Shown here: positions 54,601 through 63,230 of the stretch, in pieces
How the letters are laid out: every line of letters starts with the position of its first letter
Numbering within the stretch: the stretch's first letter is position 1
NCBI GenBank assembly: GCA_020796225.1
Contig: CM036753.1
Span: 3,100,001 to 3,164,000, forward strand
Direction of reading: 5' to 3'
DNA length: 64,000 nt
From: Arion vulgaris
Taxonomy: Eukaryota; Mollusca; Gastropoda; Stylommatophora; Arionidae
The notes under the pieces: generated by a model
What the model saw: only the letters and a program-made list of their open reading frames with translations
The model's database searches: none
Told to the model about the DNA's origin: nothing
Made by a program: the position numbers and the translations under genes

Positions 54601-57600
54601 ACAGAAACTGCACTGACATATTGGTAAGAACAGTTCTAGTGCTATGTTCCATTGGGAGCCTACTTGATACAGTGGATATAACGCAAAAGGGGACAGAAAA
54701 CAGAGGTGGAGAAAAACACTATTTTGTACACTAAAGCATGTTCTATAAATCTCTTATCCTGAGGAAAAATATGATTCGAGTAAAGAAAGAAAGTTTCATT
54801 AGGAACTGAATTGAAAAACGAATATAAATGTTAAAGTTGCAGCCCTATGTTCCATTGGGAACTGAAAGAGAGTAGAAGATAAGAAACTGTTGATAATGAT
54901 TAGTCTCTATTTTTCTGAAATTATTCAGAATTTTTTTTGTTTTGAACTTAGTGAATTTGTTCAATTTTTGTGTTTTGGTCTTAATAGGTAAATCGGCTGA
55001 AGTTAGAGATATCATTCCTCAATCAACTCCAAGATTATACAACACAGAAACAGGTCAAATGATAATGAGAAAAAATAGTCCAAAACCTGCTAGAGCATTG
55101 AGTAAGAAACATCCTCCTGCACTACATTCAGATACCACTGAAAATGGTATGTAATCTGTTTTTGTGCATTGATGGCATTCATGTGAAAACATTTTTATGT
55201 TTGTTTTAAAAATTGTATTCATTTTACCATTGCTGATGAGTCATTCATAAGACTTCTTATACCCATATACCCGTAAGGATGACAAGAAATTAATATTAGC
55301 ATACGAACCTGCCTCCAAGCATGTGTTATCTGAAGGCGAATATCGCATGTGCCAGTGCCTGCACCCGATGTCGTCTCACTATTCCTGTTTCGACTTATAG
55401 AGTATTGAACTCATGGAGTCACTGAGTATGAAAACACAAGAACAGTTATGAGATGTCAACTATGCCACTGCCTCTACAGCCATCCGCACCTCCAGTGCCA
55501 AACTACTTGTGGTTGTCGTGCAGATCCCACTGGCCTCTCTTATTAATATTCTCCCTGAACATGCCAAAACATAATTTAAATATATTTTTATAAGAGAGAG
55601 AAAACAAATTAGATAATGCCTAAAAAAATGTGTAAACTGACTTCAAATTTTCATTATCTTCTTTAACAAAAGATTCTCATGAAATAACGAAAGATGAAGA
55701 TAAAGAGATTGACATGGACCTGGTTGAAACTTTGGAGGAGATCCATTTTTCAGAGCTAAAGCAGTTTGATTGCACTGTGAAAAAGAAACATAGAAAGAAG
55801 AAGCTGCCATCCACAACGAAACCCAACAAAGAGAAAGACAGTTATTTAGGTAAGTTGCAAGACTATATAAAAATGAGCAGATATATACATACATGCACAC
55901 ACTACTGTCCTGTTCCTGCAGGGTTTCTGGAAAACTGATTAATATCAATATTTTTGCACTCAAAGTGTCTCTATGGGTGCTTTGTCCCTTTCGGTTAACA
56001 TAAAGTGTCAGAAGGAAGTCACTTATATCCATTGGTAAGTTAGACGTTTCCATGTTCCCTTTACTCAGAAAGGTATCCATTTTTATTTGGGTAGACTAGC
56101 GAATAAACTGTATGGGAAATTGCATGATTATGCACAAATCCAGCTCACTTCATCTGTGATATGCTGACTTGCCAATATATTCATATTAAAAAAACCTTGT
56201 ATGTTATTGTCTATGGAGACTATTAAAAATTAGTTTAGATTTATAAATAACTATCACCCAAGCCACTAGAGCAGCGCAAGACAAAAACAGAAAACCACAA
56301 CACTTGACAACAACCCGGTAACAGTGTGACGACACAAGAATAGAGAAAGAAGTTTAGATTTATTGAAGATGAACAAAACTTTATGTTTGAACAGAAAATA
56401 GTATGTTTTATGGAGTAGTGAATGTACACATAAATGCTTACAAGTTTTCTTATTCCATTCATCATTTGAATGAATAAGATAAATATAAACTTGGATTGGA
56501 CAAAATGATTTGAGTTTTCCTCATTTCTTACTTTACAGATGAAGAAATGGTACTGATGAAAAATGAACTCTTTACTGCTTGCAAGATTGGATGTTTAGAT
56601 TCTGTAATGATCTTTTAGAGAAATTGGGCAACAAACAATCAGAACATGCAATGAACTGCTTGAAGGATGCATGTGGAAAATGCACAACTTTAGTACAACA
56701 TTCTCAAAACTCAGAAGTCAAGAATAGTTGCGAGAGTGACCATACCAGAAGTGAATCAAATGTCAATGATACTGTAGGGGAAGATAACTATGTTCAACAA
56801 ACAGCAGACGACAAAGTTGACCTGATCTCATCAAATCATCCCAATTTAAGTGAGCCTTCAGTAGCTGCCATAAACTCTGCTAAAATACCTTGCAGTTGTT
56901 ACTCTGTAGCAAATTTTTTAAACATGCCACTTACTGATGATGGGACAACATTTCTACATGTTGCTGCAAAAGAAGGACATGCTGAGGTTGTGACTGCTAT
57001 CCTCAGTTTTGGAGCAGACCCTTCTGTAAAGTAAGTTTAAATATTTAAAAAGATAGTTTTGCAGGAATGTTTCTCATAACCATTTTTAGCTTAATTAAAT
57101 TTTGTGGCTATTTGTGTTTATTTGATTGGTTGATAGGACCATCATCATTGCACTTTGGTGAATAAAAAAATCACATATACTTCTTCTTCTTTGCGTTCGT
57201 TCTGTACGACCAATTTTAATCAATCTTTGTGATATGTTTGATCTTTGCCAAGAACCTGTATATGTTGCACATTGGTTTGGTAGGCCCCAAACGCATAGAC
57301 TTCTACACGTTTAGGACATGTGCATCCGATTTCAGCAAACCTCCTTAGTCGCCTTTTACGACATGCTTGGCAGGTAACAGTGGTTCTATTCTTTACACCC
57401 CAAATTTGGGCCTCAACACTTGGGCGACATATACTCAGATCTCTTTCATACATATGAAGATCTCAATGGCACTGCATGAACTCAGCAGCACAGGCAAGGG
57501 TTCCCGTTGCAATTTTGAAGATGGTGATAAATGTTTTCCAATTTTATTCTTAGTTTGTTAAATTATTTTGTCTGGTCAGCGGCTTTCCAGCTTACTGTTA

Positions 57601-60600
57601 TTTATTTTCAACTTCCAAGTGTTCTTTTCATGTTCAACTTAAATATGGGACCTTCCATTTAGTATTCGTCTCTGATAGGACTAGGAACACAATCTCACCT
57701 ACATTGAGATCAGTAATCACTGAAAAATAGCCAGATGACTCCACACAGGATACACACCAAGTACTTTTGGAGCAAGAGATGAGTACCATACCTCACCGCC
57801 ACAGTCAGTCGTCCCTTTTTATTTGATTTCAGTTTGAAATATCTTCATTACACTTCAGACATGTCCATAGGTGCTTCGATCTCCTTTGCAATATCTCCAA
57901 CAACGTTCAGCGACTAACCATACCAGTTCGATGTTGATTGATGAACCTACTCGTTTACCTGTTGGGTTGTTCTTTTCTGGCCACTCCAATTTTCAATTCC
58001 AGCTCTCCCAATCTAGCAGTTGACATGGATTGGTTTAGATAAAAGCTCTCATTGTGGCCACACTCCATGAGGGCATTCAAAATGTCAGCTCTGTCCACTG
58101 GCTGACCCCCCAATATGGTAACAGAGCCAGCCAGTTAGTCTGCTCTCTCATTGCCATCGACACCCATATGCACATTTTATTTATGTTTCTTGCCTAACAA
58201 TTTTTTGAAAGTGCAATTATTAGAGCTTTCTTTTCTGATGCTAATTCTTCTCTTGTGAATAATTCTTTATTGGTTAAAATAACATTTCTTTTATTTCCAA
58301 TTTTAATCGTAGAAATAAAGATGGAAAAGTGCCATATAACGTTGCAGAGCCTGGGGTTAGGAATGAGTTTAGAAGATTCATGGCAACATTTCCTGATCGC
58401 TATGACTACATCAAAGCTCAGGTGAGTATACCATTACTTTAGTTGTACAATATTAATTTAAACATATTTAGCAAACTGAATAAAATTGATGTCTATGTAC
58501 TCAGTGACCCCCTCTATTTCCCATTGGTGCTCAGTTAGTTAAAATTGTAATTGGCAGAACAGTTACACAGTGGCGTCTATTCTTAATTTTCATCCAATTT
58601 AAAAAATCTGTGTATCCAACTTCTGCTGGGTAACTGGAGAATTTAATTTACCGGCAATTGAACGCTCATCATCTGGAATGAAGACAGCATAATAAAAAGT
58701 AAATGAGCTGGATTAAATTGAAACAAATCGAGCTCATTGACTTTTTGCTATGCTGTCTTCCAAATATTAATATACATATCTACATGCTTTTGTACATTTA
58801 TTTTTGTCTTAGATAATTGTACTGTTATCATATATTTAATTCCTGTTGCAGAATATTCTTATAAGTATTTGACTGTCCACAGATTCCTAGTCCTTTAACT
58901 TCAGAAATGGAGGCTGAGAAGAAACAGAAAGCAGCAGAGAAAAGGAAAGCCAAGAAAAAGGCAATGAATGAGCGAAGAAAGGTACATTACATTAAGATGT
59001 TTTGTAACTTCTTTTTGGCAAATGCTAGTTCTAATGGGTGTGTTTATAAATTAATTGTGCATATTTATTCTCTCTCTCTCTTTAGCCTGTTACGACCTTG
59101 GCGTTTAGGCAGCAACAAACGTACACCATTCTTCCCTGTTCATGGCCTTCCTCTGTATTGTGTTCCAGCTATGATTCATTTCCTTCAGCTCTTGCTCTAT
59201 CGTTCTCCTCCAGGTCGTCTTGGGTCTTCCACGCTTTCGCCTACCTTCTGGAGTCCATCTCAGTGCAGTTTTCGTGTCGGAGCCAGTCTCCATGCGCATC
59301 ACATGTCCAATCCATCTCCAGCATCATCTTCGGATGATAGTGCCCATATTCTCTTGTTGGCATCGTGCAAGCAATTCTTGATTCGAGATAGTAGTCGGCC
59401 AGTACACGCGTAAGATTTTTCGCAGACAAGTTGTATGAAAGGCGGAGAGTCTGGACATATCCTGTTCTGTCATTCTCCAGCATTCCGATCCGTACAGCAA
59501 TGTTGACAGCACACAGCTGTTATAGATACTATTCTTGGTTCTGATGCTGTATATTTATTCTCTAGGCATGCATTATTTAAGCTTGTTGAGGTTGCAGTTT
59601 GAAACAAAGCAGGTGGTTCAGTTCAGCAAGTGACATGGGTTAACCAATATTTCTGTATGTTCCATACATTCTAGAGAGCTTAATGTGTAGCAGCATATTT
59701 CGTGAGAGAGTTCAACATATCGCATTTTTATGATTTTTATCGGCGGAGACATCAAATGTGAAAGGTGTTAAGTCTCATCTCGTGTTACAAATTGTGTTGT
59801 GAGAAAAGATTGTGAAACAAGAAGATAATCAGAAAAAACATGGTATGAAAGTGTAAACAAAATCTTAAGAACATAACAAAGAGTCATAAAGAATGTTTGA
59901 GTCAGAATCTTTCACAAGAACACTGTATAGTGTGCATTTTCTTGCGTTACTGCTGCATTAAATTGTTCTAATATTATTTATTCAATACAGGACACAAAGA
60001 TTGCTGAAGAAAAGATCAGAGAGGAGAACCAAGATAGGGATAGATTTCTAGCTTTGTCTGAGAGAGAGAAAGTAAGACAATGTTAACATACAGTTTCTAT
60101 TCTGTTCTTCTGTCATTGTTATACGCTGTTATTTATTTCGCATAAAAACATGAGGAAATTTTTGACAAAAATAAATATTTGGCTATTTAAGGGATTTTTT
60201 TATTAAGAAGGGGAGAAGAGTAGAAAAAGGTTAGTTTACAAAAATATGTCGATGCGTTGCCATGAAAACAATACAAAATGGCCACCAAATACATTTCAAA
60301 TCCCTAAATCTAATGAATATTAATGAATTCTGTTTTCACTCTAAGGTGAGCAATTGTAATATCTAAAATATTACACAAGCTTTTTAGGATATATTAAATA
60401 TTACATTTTTAATGAATTGTTGGGGTAAAAGCACCACCCAAAAAAAAGCTTTTTATCACCTAATTTTGATGTCGTCATCCAACAGTAGGTTGCCAAGAGA
60501 CCAAGGAACATCCCCTTTATCCATCCTAAGCTCCCAACAATTGATGTTTCCTATTAGTGAAACACGTACAAACAAAGTACTATAGTTTTACAAAATACAT

Positions 60601-62856
60601 AAACAGTGACGATAAACAGCAACGTTTCGACCAACAAGGCCTTTATCAAGCAAACAACAAACAGGAGTGACAAATTAAAATGAAACACAAATGGACGATC
60701 AAATACCAACGTATCTAAGGAAAATCTGGAATAAAAACGAATAACGAAATAAATGTAACACAAAAACACACATAAAAACTAGAAATAGAAAAGAAACAAT
60801 GAAACATCTAGTAAATATATAACTTGAATACATGCAACATATACCCATATAGATTATAAAGCATGGGAAGAGAAAGTACTAAGAAGCATAAGAATGTAAT
60901 ACATGCAACATATACCCATAGAGATTACAAAGCATGGAAGAGAAAGTACTAAGAAGCATAAGAATGTAATACGTTGAGCCCGCGTGGTCGCAAGGTACCA
61001 TACAAAGAAATCAACCGATTCTCCAGAGCAAATCGACTACGATCATCAGAGGAACATGATCGGATGGCTGTGACCTGACATCGCAAGCTCCTGAATGGCC
61101 AGTATCATTGAAATGGGTAGCTACAGGGGTCACAGAGCATTGGCGGATATCGCGCAAGTGTTGGGCGAATCGGTCACTGAGTCTCCTGCCGGTTTCCCAA
61201 TATAGGCCTTGTTGCACCGCTTGCAGATAATGGCATAGATAATATTACGGACTCGCACGTGAAACTGTCTTCAATCCGGCTATTCGGTTTACATCTCTAC
61301 CTCTTGTGTCAACTTTCTTGACATCACTATCACTATCAGCCTATCCACCATCACTACATCAGTATACTACAAGCCTACTGATGCACATAGTTTTCTTCTT
61401 TATACCTCTTCCCATTCCCAGGCTTGTCGTGATTCTTTACCATTCTCTCAACTCTGCGCCTTCGTCGCCTCTGTAGCGAGGACGACGAATTTCTCGATAG
61501 AGCTCACGAGATGCTGGATTTCTTTCGTAAGCGCTTATACCCGGATAAGGTGCTTGCTTCTGCTATGCGGCCAGCAAATTTCTCGCCAGGAGGCTCTCTC
61601 TAACCAGCATAGAACTTCCAATTCTGACAGGGTGAAACTTGTCTTAACTTTCCACCCTCATAGTTCCCTTGTGAAGAAAGTCTTATTCCGTCATCTCTCC
61701 ATTCTTCAGTCTGATCCTGATACACGTTCAATCTTCCAACACTATCCTTTGGTGGCGACAGACGGACAGAAGCCTTAAGGATATGTTAGTTCACAGTCGT
61801 CTCAAGCCTAACATCCAGAGTCATTTTGGCACCATCCAGTGTGGCGCCGGCGCTGTAACACTTGTGCTTATGTAATACAGACCCGCACGGTGTCTTTTCC
61901 AAAAGCCACGTCGTTGTTGAAGACAGTTTCACGTGCGAGTCCCGTAATATTATCTATGCCATTATCTGCAAGCGGTGCAACAAGGCCTATATTGGGAAAC
62001 CGGCAGGAGACTCAGTGACCGATTCGGCCAACACTTGCGCGATATACGCCAATGCTCTGTGACCCTGTAGCTACCCATTTCAATGATACTGGCCATTCAG
62101 GAGCTTGCGATGTCCAGGTCACAGCCATCCGATCATGTTCCTCTGATGATCGTAGTCGATTTGCTCTGGAGAATCGGTTGATTTCTTTGTATGGTACCTT
62201 ACGACCACGCGGCTCAACGTATTACATTCTTATGCTTCTTAGTACTTTTTCTTCCCATGCTTTGTAATCTCTATGGGTATATGTTGCATGTATTACATTC
62301 TTATGCTTCTTAGTACTTTCTCTTCCCATGCTTTATAATCTATATGGGTATATGTTGCATGTATTCAAGTTATATATTTACTAGATGTTTCATTGTTTCT
62401 TTTCTATTTCTAGTTTTTATGTGTGTTTTTGTGTTACATTTATTTCGTTATTCGTTTTTATTCCAGATTTTCCTTAGATACGTTGGTATTTGGTCGTCCA
62501 TTTGTGTTTCATTTTAATTTGTCACTCCTGTTTGTTCGCTTGCTTGATAAAGGCCTTGTTGGTCAAACTGCTGTTTATCGTCACTGTTTATGTATTTTGT
62601 AAAACTATAGTACTTTGTTTGTACGTGTTTCACTATTTACCAAGTTTTACTGCAGTCTTCCCCCTATTTCGATGTTTCCCATTATGTCATTACAGTTAGT
62701 TTTAGCACATTAATTGGTTCCTATTGTATCATTACATCAAGATTTAGCACTAGCACATTAATTTGTTCATATTGTGTCATTTCAGCGAGCCTTAGCAGCA
62801 GAAAAGAGAATTCTTCAGCAATGCAGTGACCAGGGATTGTCAAAACCTGTACTGAG
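36450..62856 (+). CDS. ANKZF1: ANKZF1 (Vms1 homologue), 14 exons, 3' end beyond window
   Basis: Gene-level entry. ANKZF1/Vms1 acts in ribosome-associated quality control: it cleaves the peptidyl-tRNA of nascent chains stalled on 60S subunits and binds p97/Cdc48. Fourteen exons (listed separately) join with consistent phases into about 752 residues, near the usual size of about 700-750; the C-terminal zinc-binding and p97-binding part should lie downstream. Visible parts: C2H2-type finger (residues about 76-98), acidic linker, VLRF1 domain (about 205-345) with GTAQ at 253-256 carrying the catalytic Gln, ankyrin region (about 600-660), Lys/Glu-rich coil (from about 670). The ATG at 36450 has A at -3 and G at +4. 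Exons 6 and 10 each carry a one-base indel relative to the conserved frame. Introns hold many retroelements. Confidence 0.93.
36915..37170 (+). mobile_element. SINE family E
   Basis: Same body as 31893-32155 (GTACCACTGCGACCTACAAG, CTGGCACAACGTACAATCAC). In ANKZF1 intron 1. Confidence 0.75.
37250..37870 (+). mobile_element. LINE C-terminal fragment
   Basis: Broken plus frames: [96 protein letters not shown]. Its 3' tail GTTGAGGGCATATGCCTCAA recurs at 40080 and 25185. Confidence 0.8.
37988..38079 (+). CDS. ANKZF1: ANKZF1 exon 2: first half of the zinc finger
   Basis: Acceptor TTCTTATTAG, entry phase 1, exit phase 0 at CAG before GTAACA. Encodes [20 protein letters not shown] then [12 protein letters not shown]76 and C79 are the finger cysteines. 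Confidence 0.9.
38095..38915 (-). mobile_element. LINE C-terminal fragment
   Basis: Minus frames: [60 protein letters not shown] and [20 protein letters not shown]. Begins 15 bp after ANKZF1 exon 2 and is cut at its 5' side by the SINE at 38927. Confidence 0.85.
38927..39257 (+). mobile_element. Full-length tRNA-derived SINE, family D
   Basis: AGTATACATTT flanks it at 38916-38926 and 39258-39268. tRNA-like head: CTAGAGTAGTTGATAGTAGC with A-box-like TAGCTCGGCCTG and B box GGGTTCAAACC. About 331 bp ending in poly-A. Inserted into the LINE at 38.1-38.9 kb. Confidence 0.93.
39365..39440. repeat. 25-bp repeat, 3 copies
   Basis: Unit CTCAAACTGTGCAGAATTGA plus AATAT. Confidence 0.93.
39870..40110 (-). 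mobile_element. Family B repeat plus LINE tail piece
   Basis: 39870-39975 matches family B (CTTACGACATGCGTGGCAGG); 40020-40110 matches the plus-strand LINE tail seen at 37800-37870. Confidence 0.6.
40490..40870 (-). mobile_element. LINE RT fragment
   Basis: Complement of 40670-40870 contains [11 protein letters not shown] and [11 protein letters not shown], the same RT family as 27.2 kb. It ends just before ANKZF1 exon 3. Confidence 0.65.
40937..41033 (+). CDS. ANKZF1: ANKZF1 exon 3: second half of the zinc finger
   Basis: Acceptor TTTTCTCAACCAG, phase 0 in, phase 1 out before GTATTA. Encodes [20 protein letters not shown] then [13 protein letters not shown]92 and H98 complete the finger; YKxDWHRxNLxxRL is characteristic of ANKZF1/Vms1. 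Confidence 0.93.
41400..41680 (+). mobile_element. LINE 3' coding end, undamaged reference for the 24-bp satellite
   Basis: Open frame of 81 codons: [60 protein letters not shown]. The codons for SKQALKW correspond to the 24-bp satellite unit at 19.4 kb. Confidence 0.88.
41835..42080 (+). mobile_element. Family B GAA-tailed repeat
   Basis: Plus orientation, ends ACGAACACAAAGAAGAAGAA. Body as at 11970-12185. Confidence 0.75.
42400..42900 (-). mobile_element. LINE 3' coding end
   Basis: Minus frame [60 protein letters not shown] then [10 protein letters not shown]. Confidence 0.85.
42981..46230 (+). mobile_element. Near full-length APE-type LINE (CFDP2-like), 9-bp target duplication
   Basis: AGTTCATAA is repeated at 42972-42980 and 46231-46239. 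Reads in order: endonuclease [42 protein letters not shown] with [77 protein letters not shown]-terminal [20 protein letters not shown] and [17 protein letters not shown]. At least six frame breaks; inactive. It fills much of ANKZF1 intron 3. Confidence 0.92.
46735..46955 (+). CDS. ANKZF1: ANKZF1 exon 4: acidic linker and start of VLRF1 domain
   Basis: Acceptor TTTTATTTTCAAG, entry phase 1, exit phase 0 before GTAGGG. It begins [20 protein letters not shown] and ends [15 protein letters not shown], where the VLRF1 fold begins. Confidence 0.9.
46956..49196. other. ANKZF1 intron 4 with two decayed LINE ends
   Basis: Minus-strand LINE 3' ends of the 42.4-kb family lie at about 47330-47530 and 48650-49060 (AATTTGTTGTTTCTTTCTGT, TCATCTCTGTCATGACTAGT, GACTAGTTTTCTTCTATC). 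The 47540-48640 part shows no recognised feature. Confidence 0.65.
49197..49312 (+). CDS. ANKZF1: ANKZF1 exon 5: VLRF1 core
   Basis: Acceptor TTTATTTTTTAAAAG; the donor is the consensus GTAAGT, exit phase 2. Encodes [20 protein letters not shown] then [19 protein letters not shown]. The [16 protein letters not shown] stretch is a VLRF1 hallmark. Confidence 0.93.
49680..50075. repeat. 33-bp minisatellite, about 10 copies
   Basis: Unit TTCAATATCTAATATGTTCT plus CCTTAGAACATGT. Several copies have lost bases. In ANKZF1 intron 5. Confidence 0.92.
50110..50336 (-). mobile_element. SINE family A
   Basis: Same strand and body as 11155-11405 (ATACAGTGTCAGGCCCATAT, CACACGATGGGGGATGTGGT). Its tRNA-like end abuts the 39-bp array. 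Confidence 0.7.
50337..50735. repeat. 39-bp minisatellite, about 10 copies
   Basis: Unit GTTAACTACTTCTCACTTCT plus TTGTACTTGCTTCTCATGA. It starts at the tRNA-like end of the SINE before it (GCGAGTTAACTAC), so the SINE boundary seems to have supplied the first unit. Confidence 0.93.
51133..51278 (+). CDS. ANKZF1: ANKZF1 exon 6: catalytic GTAQ segment, with +1 frameshift
   Basis: Acceptor TATGTTATAG, donor CAA before GTAAGT. The frame reads [19 protein letters not shown] then [10 protein letters not shown]. It then needs one base less, in or beside the GGGG at 51218-51221, to continue as [18 protein letters not shown], which is conserved. Without correction the frame stops at TGA 51261. Exon length (146 nt) is one base too long for its flanking phases, which supports a single extra base. 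Gln256 is the expected catalytic residue. Confidence 0.88.
51385..51840 (+). mobile_element. LINE 3' coding end with local expansion
   Basis: Plus strand [20 protein letters not shown] then ASRLPQDS..., [44 protein letters not shown]. 28-bp repeat at 51526-51657 is inside RLPQDS. Confidence 0.8.
51526..51657. repeat. 28-bp minisatellite, about 5 copies
   Basis: Unit ATCAAGGTTACCACAAGACA plus GTCTATGC. One G/T change (AAGATAG) marks two copies. Confidence 0.95.
52180..52790 (-). mobile_element. LINE RNase H domain fragment
   Basis: Minus frame [60 protein letters not shown]. The GHAGxxGNExAD motif is the RNase H signature of I/R1/Jockey-type LINEs. In ANKZF1 intron 6. Confidence 0.88.
52800..53480. 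other. Intron DNA without recognised feature
   Basis: AT-rich; the minus-strand open frame at 52899-53180 has no recognisable domain and no splice support. Confidence 0.45.
53490..53628 (+). mobile_element. Family B repeat, 5'-truncated
   Basis: ACATGTAGAAGTCTGCGTTT to GAACGCAAAGAAGAAGGAGA; ends 166 bp before ANKZF1 exon 7. Confidence 0.7.
53794..54016 (+). CDS. ANKZF1: ANKZF1 exon 7: C-terminal half of VLRF1 domain
   Basis: Acceptor TTTTCTACACAG, phase 0 in, phase 1 out before GTAAGT. Encodes [26 protein letters not shown] and [20 protein letters not shown], all conserved in ANKZF1/Vms1. Confidence 0.93.
54017..54987. other. ANKZF1 intron 7 with element remnants
   Basis: 54135-54250 resembles the RNase H LINE end with a TCAATCAAC tail; 54640-54780 is a decayed LINE 3' end (GATACAGTGGATATAACGCA, ATAAATCTCTTATCCTGA). 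Confidence 0.5.
54988..55146 (+). CDS. ANKZF1: ANKZF1 exon 8: linker
   Basis: Acceptor TTGGTCTTAATAG, phase 1 in, phase 1 out before GTATGT. Encodes [20 protein letters not shown] and a basic stretch ending SDTTEN. Low conservation, assigned by position and phase. Confidence 0.82.
55150..56538. other. ANKZF1 introns 8 and 9
   Basis: Outside exon 9 (55673-55849) I see no gene or identifiable element; 55480-55560 has a short LINE-like CTACAGCCATCCGCACCTCC stretch. Confidence 0.45.
55673..55849 (+). CDS. ANKZF1: ANKZF1 exon 9: acidic then Lys-rich linker
   Basis: Acceptor CTTTAACAAAAG, phase 1 in and out, donor GTAAGT. Encodes [20 protein letters not shown] then [20 protein letters not shown], a polybasic run and DSYL. 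The FxxLxxF-then-basic pattern fits the region between VLRF1 and ankyrin. Confidence 0.85.
56539..57030 (+). CDS. ANKZF1: ANKZF1 exon 10: helical segment and ankyrin repeat, with -1 frameshift
   Basis: Acceptor TTACTTTACAG, phase 1 in, phase 2 out before GTAAGT. Reads [20 protein letters not shown] then DSVM; it then loses one base near 56606-56616 and continues in the next frame as [20 protein letters not shown]. The exon ends with [20 protein letters not shown] and SFGADPSVK, an ankyrin repeat. Its 492-nt length is one short of what the phases require. The uncorrected frame hits TAG just after the break. Confidence 0.88.
57182..57425 (-). mobile_element. Family B repeat
   Basis: Starts TTCTTCTTCTTTGCGTTCGT on the plus strand, i.e. 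GAA tail of a minus-strand copy; ends near CACCCCAAATTTGGGCC. Confidence 0.75.
57840..58170 (-). mobile_element. RNase H LINE end fragment
   Basis: Minus strand carries [28 protein letters not shown] and ATTGCAAAGGAGATCGAAGC. Uninterrupted homologue of 31.6-32.3 kb. Confidence 0.75.
58313..58421 (+). CDS. ANKZF1: ANKZF1 exon 11: end of ankyrin region
   Basis: Acceptor TTTTAATCGTAG, phase 2 in, phase 0 out before GTGAGT. Encodes [20 protein letters not shown] then [16 protein letters not shown], conserved in ANKZF1. Confidence 0.92.
58883..58981 (+). CDS. ANKZF1: ANKZF1 exon 12: start of Lys/Glu-rich coil
   Basis: Acceptor GACTGTCCACAG, phase 0 in and out, donor AAG before GTACAT. Encodes [20 protein letters not shown] and a basic run ending NERRK. 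The frame stays open beyond the donor into a LINE fragment, which is not coding. Confidence 0.9.
59074..59550 (-). mobile_element. 5'-truncated LINE with 13-bp target duplication
   Basis: ATATTTATTCTCT occurs at 59061-59073 and 59551-59563. Minus frames [40 protein letters not shown] and [40 protein letters not shown]. Nearly identical to the end of the LINE at 43-46.2 kb, with an AGAG tail. In ANKZF1 intron 12. Confidence 0.93.
59991..60071 (+). CDS. ANKZF1: ANKZF1 exon 13: coiled coil
   Basis: 27 codons, phase 0 in and out, acceptor TTATTCAATACAG and donor AAA before GTAAGA. Encodes [20 protein letters not shown] then ALSEREK. Too short to stand out as an open frame; assigned by phase and family sequence. 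Confidence 0.88.
60072..60554. other. Start of ANKZF1 intron 13
   Basis: AT-rich; 60460-60540 has a short LINE-like piece (GTCGTCATCCAACAGTAGGT). No gene. Confidence 0.4.
60555..62635. mobile_element. Penelope-like element in inverted-repeat arrangement
   Basis: Arms 60555-61274 and 61917-62635 are near-perfect inverted copies of about 720 bp; the spacer is 642 bp. The spacer (plus) encodes decayed RT end: [62 protein letters not shown]. The right arm encodes the GIY-YIG nuclease: [45 protein letters not shown]. The left arm carries the same nuclease sequence on the minus strand. Inverted partial copies are typical of Penelope insertions. Confidence 0.9.
62786..62856 (+). CDS. ANKZF1: ANKZF1 exon 14: last exon seen in the window
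   Basis: Acceptor TTGTGTCATTTCAG, phase 0 in, phase 2 out before GTAATT. Encodes [20 protein letters not shown] then [12 protein letters not shown] matches the family just before the C-terminal zinc-binding segment. Remaining exons are expected past 64000. Confidence 0.88.
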
Positions 62857-63007
62857 GTAATTTTCTTCAGAATTGGATGTATTATGTGTTTATTATCTTG
62901 TCAGTAAGAATTATTTAACTGTATGTAAGTAAATATTCATTATGTATTCCTTTAGTCATTCTTTATACATTTCTAAATTCATGTTTTATGAGATAAATAA
63001 ACTGTTG

Positions 63008-63230
63008 TGAGTATCTTCTTTTTTATTTTTATTGTGTTCTACATCAACCAGCACATTCGGTTTCTGTATGCATTTCCTTCTGTTACGCCTCCCTAAGTGG
63101 GACATCTGTATTGAAATCTTCTTGGGTGTTTTTTCATCAGCCTGTGGTGACATGTTGTTTTCATTTGTAAGTTTATTTCCATCATGGCAGACTAGTGCAT
63201 CTGCTGTGACCAGATATGGATAGTCTTCTT
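63008..63230 (-). other. Unrecognised minus-strand open frame
   Basis: 90-codon frame with DALVCHDGNKLTNENNMSPQ and EKTPKKISIQMSHLGRRNRR. Clean and not low complexity, so it may derive from a transposon, but I do not recognise it. Confidence 0.3.

Noticed and set aside
58907..59413. 168-codon open frame starting in ANKZF1 exon 12
   Set aside because: Only the first 25 codons are exon; the rest is read-through past a good donor into an antisense LINE.
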